Assembly: GCA_036841525.1 (NCBI GenBank)
Contig: DAITVZ010000141.1
Coordinates: 1 to 5,741 of the forward strand
Source: JAAYEA01 sp012689325
GTDB lineage: Bacteria > Chloroflexota > Anaerolineae > JAAYEA01
Reading direction: 5' to 3'
Length of the DNA: 5,741 nt
Shown: positions 1 to 3,279 of the stretch, one piece after another
Layout of the letters: every line of letters starts with the position of its first letter
Numbering within the stretch: position 1 is the first letter of the stretch
The notes under the pieces: model-generated
What the model saw: only the letters and a program-made list of their open reading frames with translations
What the model was told of the DNA's origin: nothing
Database searches by the model: none
Made by a program: the position numbers and the translations under genes

Positions 1-81
1 GCCCGCGACCTGATCGCCCGCTGGAACAGGGGCGAACGGTGGGTGGCCCGCGATGGCATGACCACGGAAGGTGAGAAATGA
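1..81 (+). CDS. C-terminal end of an unrecognised gene (5' end outside window)
   Basis: Frame 1 is open from the window edge to a TGA at 79-81 and encodes 26 residues, including DLIARWNRGERWV, a charged tail with no motif I recognise. The next gene starts 12 bases after this stop and has its own Shine-Dalgarno, so the two probably share a transcript. Too little is visible to assign a function. It could also be a chance open stretch, since 26 codons is not long in GC-rich DNA. The tight spacing to the next start is the main reason for calling it real. Confidence 0.45.
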   Translation, partial: ARDLIARWNRGERWVARDGMTTEGEK

Positions 82-83
82 GC

Positions 84-87
84 GAGG
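84..87 (+). promoter_or_regulatory. Ribosome binding site of the 131-aa gene
   Basis: GAGG sits six bases upstream of the ATG at 94. It supports this start over internal candidates such as the ATG at 223. Confidence 0.5.
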
Positions 88-93
88 TAGACG

Positions 94-489
94 ATGGCAG
101 CTAGCGGAGGGCACTGGGTCAAGGCGGCTGGCGGCACGAGCTTTGTGCGTGCAGGCAAGGCGAGCTTCACGCCGGTCGCTGGTTTGCGGAGGAGCGGGGC
201 CGTGTCAAAGGTAGCCGCGCGCATGGCCGGCGAGGAGTACGCGCAACCCGTCTACAGGTCCATAGCGCGAGACATCGAGGTCCGCATGGCGGCCCAGAGG
301 CAAGGCGTCCAGAACGCGGGGCTGTCCACCGCCGACGCGGAGCGGTATCTGCGAGGCGTTTGGTCCAGCGAGGCCGCGGGCCAGAGAAGGTTTCGTGACG
401 AACTGCTCGCCCAACTGGGCGCCCGGAGGCGTGGGGCGAAGGTCACGGCGGGGCCATCGGCCCGCAGCGTGGCCCAAGCAGCCGCCTAA
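94..489 (+). CDS. Small basic protein of unknown function (131 aa)
   Basis: An ATG at 94 follows a GAGG at 84-87 with a 6-base spacer, which is good support for this start; the stop is TAA at 487-489. I do not recognise the protein. The first ~40 residues are glycine/alanine-rich and basic with little predicted structure. Residues ~45-110 (from GEEYAQPVYRSIARDIEVRM to QRRFRDELLAQLG) look mainly alpha-helical and highly charged. The tail is Arg/Ala-rich. I see no signal peptide, membrane segment or cysteine. It follows an unidentified gene by 12 bases and precedes the FGE-domain ORF by 26 bases, so it may be co-transcribed with both, but nothing in its sequence ties it to the caspase/NACHT genes. 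It could be a remnant of a mobile element or phage cargo; that is a guess. Confidence 0.55.
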   Translation: MAASGGHWVKAAGGTSFVRAGKASFTPVAGLRRSGAVSKVAARMAGEEYAQPVYRSIARDIEVRMAAQRQGVQNAGLSTADAERYLRGVWSSEAAGQRRFRDELLAQLGARRRGAKVTAGPSARSVAQAAA

Positions 490-515
490 CGCGCCGTCCC
501 GAGGGCCTGTCGGCC

Positions 516-1631
516 TTGGCCCTGGACAGCTGGTGGGCGGAGACGCTAGTGCAGCTCGCCGGGCTGGTGGAGGATCCCAATTGGCTGGTGCGGACGCTGG
601 CGCAGACCGCCCCCTGGCTGGCCTTGTGGTGTGTCCAGGAAGGGCGCGCGGTGGACGCGGCGACACGGGCCGTCATCGAGCAGCGCTCCATCAGGATGCT
701 GCGATCGGAGCAGGCTGTGGAACGGCGAAAAGCCGTGCAGACCCTTAGCGAGATGCCTGGGGAACCGCTCAGAACTCGTGCAGTCGAGCCGCTGCTGCAA
801 GTTGCCGAAGACGACGATGATCCCGAAGTAGCGGGCATGGCGATCAGGTTTCTTTGTGGAATGGGCGAGGAGGTGCGCACCCGCTTGGGGCCGATTATCT
901 GCAACAGGGCGGGTCAGCCCATGGCATACATCCCCTCTGGGACCTTTCTCATGGGCAGCGACCCGGCGGTGGATAACCAAGGCGACATCGACGAGCAGCC
1001 ACAACATGTTCTGGAACTGCCAAGCTACTGGATCGGCAAGCACCCTGTGACCGTGGCCCAGTTCAGGGCCTTTGTGGAGGCGGCTGCGCCCAAGCTCCAG
1101 GGCAGGCCTGAGCTGGACAAGGGTGACGATCACCCCGTAATCCATGTGAGCTGGCACGATGCCCTGGCCTACTGCCGCTGGCTGAGCGAGCGCAGCGGGC
1201 TGCCGGTGACCCTGCCCAGCGAGGCGGAATGGGAAAAGGCGGCGCGCGGCGACGACGGCCGTCTCTACCCCTGGGGGAATGAGCCGCCGACCGATGAGCT
1301 GTGCAACTATAACTCGAACCGCGGGACGACCCCGGTGGGACGCTATTCGCCGCAGGGGGACAGCCCCTACGGCTGCGCCGACATGGCGGGCAATGTCTGG
1401 GAATGGACGCGCAGCCACTGGAAACCGTATCCCTACGATGCTGCCGATGGCCGAGAGGACCTCAGCGGGGGCGACAGCGTCAGGCGGGTGTTGCGCAGCG
1501 GGTCATCCTACTATGAAGCGGGGGACGTCCGCTGCGCGTCTCGGTTCTGGGACGATCCGCTCTACAGGGGCGGGGGCTCCGGTTTTCGTCTTGTTGTTGC
1601 TCCCGGCTCTTGCGGCATGGAACGCCGGTGA
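516..1631 (+). CDS. HEAT-like arm plus FGE-sulfatase (C-type-lectin-like) sensor domain protein, probable detached half of a NACHT-FGE protein
   Basis: Residues ~5-125 are helical and HEAT-like (PWLALWCVQEGR at 33-44; RKAVQTLSEM and later repeats at 71-118). Residues ~137-361 form an FGE-sulfatase/SUMF1-type domain: YIPSGTFLMGSD (138-149), HPVTVAQFRAFV (176-187), HPVIHVSWHDALAYCRWL (206-223), LPSEAEWEKAARG (233-245), YPWGN (251-255), YGCADMAGNVWEW (285-297) and SGFRLV (355-360). In true FGE the domain oxidises a sulfatase cysteine. Here the active-site cysteine pair is missing, so a ligand-binding role is more likely. S5-G16 (SWWAETLVQLAG) lines up with SWWREVYLLAAG of the downstream NACHT protein, so this ORF corresponds to the part of that protein after the NTPase. 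The TTG at 516 is the best available start, but its only Shine-Dalgarno-like site (GAGG, 501-504) is 11 bases away. The frame is open back to 399, and the TTG may once have been an internal Leu codon. It is either a stand-alone sensor or a 5'-truncated relic. Confidence 0.85.
   Translation: MALDSWWAETLVQLAGLVEDPNWLVRTLAQTAPWLALWCVQEGRAVDAATRAVIEQRSIRMLRSEQAVERRKAVQTLSEMPGEPLRTRAVEPLLQVAEDDDDPEVAGMAIRFLCGMGEEVRTRLGPIICNRAGQPMAYIPSGTFLMGSDPAVDNQGDIDEQPQHVLELPSYWIGKHPVTVAQFRAFVEAAAPKLQGRPELDKGDDHPVIHVSWHDALAYCRWLSERSGLPVTLPSEAEWEKAARGDDGRLYPWGNEPPTDELCNYNSNRGTTPVGRYSPQGDSPYGCADMAGNVWEWTRSHWKPYPYDAADGREDLSGGDSVRRVLRSGSSYYEAGDVRCASRFWDDPLYRGGGSGFRLVVAPGSCGMERR
1485..1616 (+). other. Candidate DGR variable region at the 3' end of the FGE-domain gene
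   Basis: Residues 324-361 follow the layout of DGR variable regions in FGE/CLec target proteins: a conserved R-V-L-R-x-G-S entry, a patchy stretch rich in Tyr, Asp, Ser, Gly, Phe and Trp around fixed R/A/R residues (V-R-C-A-S-R at 338-343, P348, R351), and a conserved G-F-R exit. The coding strand has no adenine at all from 1567 to 1616 (50 bases), as expected of the adenine-free 3' boundary (IMH-like) of a variable region. That layout is known for the family; that this copy is mutagenised is inference, because no template repeat or reverse transcriptase is in the window. Confidence 0.55.
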
Positions 1632-1662
1632 CTCTGGTCTCTGGTTCTTCCTCTGGTCTCTG
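1632..1662 (+). repeat. 12-bp direct repeat in a pyrimidine-rich tract
   Basis: CTCTGGTCTCTG occurs at 1632-1643 and again at 1651-1662, separated by 7 bases (GTTCTTC). It begins directly after the stop codon of the FGE-domain gene and is adenine-free throughout. It is unlike the flanking coding sequence. Role unknown; its position between the candidate variable region and the hairpin suggests it belongs to the retroelement boundary or to a slippage-prone untranslated tract. Confidence 0.7.
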
Positions 1663-1664
1663 AT

Positions 1665-1687
1665 GGCCGCAGGCAGAGCCTGCGGCC
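1665..1687 (+). repeat. Perfect inverted repeat (10-bp stem, 3-base loop)
   Basis: GGCCGCAGGC (1665-1674), loop AGA, then GCCTGCGGCC (1678-1687) form a perfect GC-rich hairpin 33 bases after the stop of the FGE-domain gene. No T-run follows (the next bases are CCTATGATCC), so it is not a canonical Rho-independent terminator. A hairpin or cruciform downstream of the variable region is a known DGR target-recognition element in the Bordetella phage system; here it lies about 50 bases past the adenine-free tract, further than in that prototype. It could also protect mRNA or attenuate transcription ahead of the caspase gene. Confidence 0.8.
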
Positions 1688-1695
1688 CCTATGAT

Positions 1696-1710
1696 CCGCG
1701 CGCAGCGCGG
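1696..1710 (+). repeat. Second small inverted repeat (6-bp stem, 3-base loop)
   Basis: CCGCGC (1696-1701), loop GCA, GCGCGG (1705-1710) lies 8 bases after the larger hairpin. Short GC stems arise easily by chance in such DNA, but its closeness to the 10-bp hairpin makes a tandem stem-loop leader upstream of the caspase gene plausible. Confidence 0.5.
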
Positions 1711-1745
1711 TCGCCGCCGAAACTGCAGAGTGTCAAGCACGAAAC

Positions 1746-1751
1746 AGGAGG
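1746..1751 (+). promoter_or_regulatory. Ribosome binding site deciding the caspase start
   Basis: A perfect AGGAGG lies 7 bases before the ATG at 1759. The reading frame is open further upstream (to at least 1279), but that extension runs through the FGE gene's 3' end and the hairpins, so this site settles the start. Confidence 0.85.
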
Positions 1752-1758
1752 TGCACCG

Positions 1759-3279
1759 ATGTCCTTCGACCGGGGTCATGCGCTGCTCATCGGCGTAGGC
1801 AGCTACGCCCACGCGCCCAGGTGGAACGTGCCCATCACCGTCGCTGACGCGAAGGAGCTCGAGAGGGTGCTCTGCAGCCCCGAGCTCTGCGGCTACCAGC
1901 CGGAACGGGTCCGGGTGCTGCACGACGCGACCGCCAGCCAGGAGGGCATCCTGGCCGCGCTGGACAAGCTGGCGCAGGTCGGCAACGACGACACGGTCTT
2001 TCTCTTCTACTGCGGCCATGGCGCCTGTGGCACCGACGGCAGCTATTACCTCACCACCCACGAAACCCGCATGTCCGGCAGCAAGGTGATCAAGGGGACG
2101 GGGATCAGCGAGGAGGAGCTGGCCGCCAAGCTGCGAGCCATTCGCGCGGGCAAGGTGTTGCTGCTCTTCAACGCCTGCCACGCCGGCGAGCTCTCGCCTG
2201 AGCTGGGCCCGGACGAGCCGGCCCTCGGCACCGTGCCCCTGCCGCAGGACGCCGCGGACAAGCTGCTGGCCAGCGGCGAGGGGCGGATCATTATCACCGC
2301 CTGCCGCGAGAAGCAGGTTTCCGTCATCGGCAAGGGCGAACTGACCCTCTTTGGCCAGGCGGTGGTGGACGGCCTGCGCGGCAAGGGCGTGCGCAACGAG
2401 GGGGGCTATGTGGGCGCCTACGGGCTGTACGAGCACGTGTACACTGCCGTCAAGCTGGGCGCCTCGCTGCTGGGCCGCACCCAGGAGCCGGAGCTGACCG
2501 TGGTGCGCGGCGTGGGGCCCTTCCCCGTGGCGCTCTACCGCGGCGCCAGCGATCTGGGCGACTTCAACGACAAGCAGACACCCCCGTCCGGCACGGCGAC
2601 GCGGGAGGTGGAACCAACGTGGGTGCAGCATATCCAGAATACATCCTTTCACGCCGAGGTGCATGGGGGCGGCGCCATCGCCCAGGGGATCGGCAACACC
2701 GTCGTCGGCCCCGGTGGCCTGATCATCAAGGGCGACGGCAACGTGGTTGCCCACCAGGGGCGGGTGCAAACCGGCGGCATCAGCGCGGGGCGGATCGAGG
2801 CCGAAAACGTGGTGGACGGGGCGCAGGTGCAGGGCGCTCCCGCCGCTGACGCTGCGCAGCTGGTGAGCCTGGCCAAGGCCATCCGGCGCGGCGGCATCGA
2901 GGCGCGGGAGATCCAGGCGGGGAGCGTGGTCAGCGGACTACAGTGGCTGGCTGGCCGCGCGCCCGACACGCCGGAGGAGCTGCGCCGCGAGGTGGCGGCG
3001 CTGCGGGAGCAGGTGGAGCAGGCGGCGGCCGAGGGCGAGATCGCCGACCCCGACGAGGCCGACGATGCCAGCGACGCCCTGGCCAAGGCGGAGCAAGAGC
3101 TGGCCAAGCCGGAGCCGCGGGGCGAGCGGGTGGCCCGCCACCTGGACACGGTGAGCCAGGTGCTGACGCGGCTGGCGGAGGTGGCGCAGGCGGCGGGCCA
3201 GGTGAGCCTGGAGGTGATCAAGCTGGCGCCCATCGCCGCGGCGCTGGCCCAGTTGGCGCGCAAGGTGTTAGGAGGCTAG
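1759..3279 (+). CDS. Caspase-like (peptidase C14) protease with homotypic-contact-like repeats and helical tail
   Basis: 506 aa, cytosolic, with no signal peptide. Residues 1-~262 form a caspase/metacaspase-type fold: first strand HALLIGVGSY (7-16), an S1-pocket-type D30 (VADAKE), the catalytic His in FLFYCGHG (H87) and the catalytic Cys in LLLFNACHAGE (C140). The family cleaves proteins after specific residues, and in bacterial conflict systems it acts as an executioner protease. Residues ~302-336 are glycine-rich (GGGAIAQGIGNTVVG, then KGDGNVV). Two copies of an 18-residue module follow at 339-356 and 378-395. Residues ~404-506 are charged helices (coiled-coil-like, ~404-455) ending in the more hydrophobic VIKLAPIAAALAQLARKV (486-503). 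The stop codon abuts the NACHT gene's ATG, and the shared module suggests NACHT-controlled activation. N138 stands where metacaspases usually have Asp, so cleavage specificity is uncertain. The catalytic assignment is firm; substrate and outcome are inferred. Confidence 0.92.
   Translation: MSFDRGHALLIGVGSYAHAPRWNVPITVADAKELERVLCSPELCGYQPERVRVLHDATASQEGILAALDKLAQVGNDDTVFLFYCGHGACGTDGSYYLTTHETRMSGSKVIKGTGISEEELAAKLRAIRAGKVLLLFNACHAGELSPELGPDEPALGTVPLPQDAADKLLASGEGRIIITACREKQVSVIGKGELTLFGQAVVDGLRGKGVRNEGGYVGAYGLYEHVYTAVKLGASLLGRTQEPELTVVRGVGPFPVALYRGASDLGDFNDKQTPPSGTATREVEPTWVQHIQNTSFHAEVHGGGAIAQGIGNTVVGPGGLIIKGDGNVVAHQGRVQTGGISAGRIEAENVVDGAQVQGAPAADAAQLVSLAKAIRRGGIEAREIQAGSVVSGLQWLAGRAPDTPEELRREVAALREQVEQAAAEGEIADPDEADDASDALAKAEQELAKPEPRGERVARHLDTVSQVLTRLAEVAQAAGQVSLEVIKLAPIAAALAQLARKVLGG
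2665..2766 (+). other. Glycine-rich GAIAQG / GNVV low-complexity segment in the caspase
   Basis: Residues 303-336 alternate Gly/Asn turns with short Val/Ile runs (AIAQGIGNTVVG, LIIKGDGNVV). This spacing suits a small beta-solenoid or a RHIM-like/bacterial amyloid signalling motif, both seen next to effector domains in NACHT-linked systems. It sits between the protease and the 18-residue modules. The structure is inferred from pattern only. Confidence 0.5.
2773..2826 (+). repeat. 18-residue module, copy 1 (caspase residues 339-356)
   Basis: GGISAGRIEAENVVDGAQ matches the pattern G-G-I-x-A-x-x-I-x-A-x-[NS]-V-V-[SD]-G-x-Q that recurs once more in this protein and once in the NACHT protein. The match is at protein level; the DNA copies are diverged, which points to selection on the protein rather than recent duplication. 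Confidence 0.75.
2890..2943 (+). repeat. 18-residue module, copy 2 (caspase residues 378-395)
   Basis: GGIEAREIQAGSVVSGLQ is the second caspase copy, 21 residues after the first, across the linker from V357 to R377. It shares G-I-x-A, I-x-A and V-V-x-G-x-Q with the others and is closest to the NACHT copy in G-I-E-A and V-V-S-G. Confidence 0.75.
3270..3275 (+). promoter_or_regulatory. Ribosome binding site of the NACHT gene inside the end of the caspase gene
   Basis: AGGAGG lies within the last caspase codons, only 4 bases from the ATG at 3280. The caspase stop (TAG, 3277-3279) touches that ATG. This geometry favours translational coupling and roughly matched synthesis of effector and receptor. 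Confidence 0.75.

Noticed and set aside
1485..1616. Template repeat partner for the variable region within this window
   Set aside because: By eye I find no second copy of this stretch elsewhere in the 5.7 kb on either strand, and no YxDD-type reverse transcriptase. If they exist they lie outside.
1665..1687. Rho-independent terminator
   Set aside because: The hairpin is strong, but no T-run follows on the + strand (CCCTATGATC). On the - strand the bases beyond the stem are ATCAGAGACC, also not a T-run.
1690..1695. TATGAT as a -10 promoter element for the caspase gene
   Set aside because: It is one mismatch from the consensus, but about 17 bases upstream lies the GC hairpin stem with nothing like TTGACA. 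Promoter use cannot be supported by sequence alone.
1279..1758. In-frame upstream extension of the caspase ORF by 160 codons
   Set aside because: It overlaps the well-supported FGE-domain gene and runs through the hairpins. The translation is low-complexity and lacks domains, while the ATG at 1759 has a perfect AGGAGG and the caspase fold starts right there.
1480..2769. Long antisense ORF (429 codons)
   Set aside because: It mirrors the FGE and caspase genes on the opposite strand. In DNA this GC-rich, antisense frames stay open by chance, and its product has no recognisable motif.
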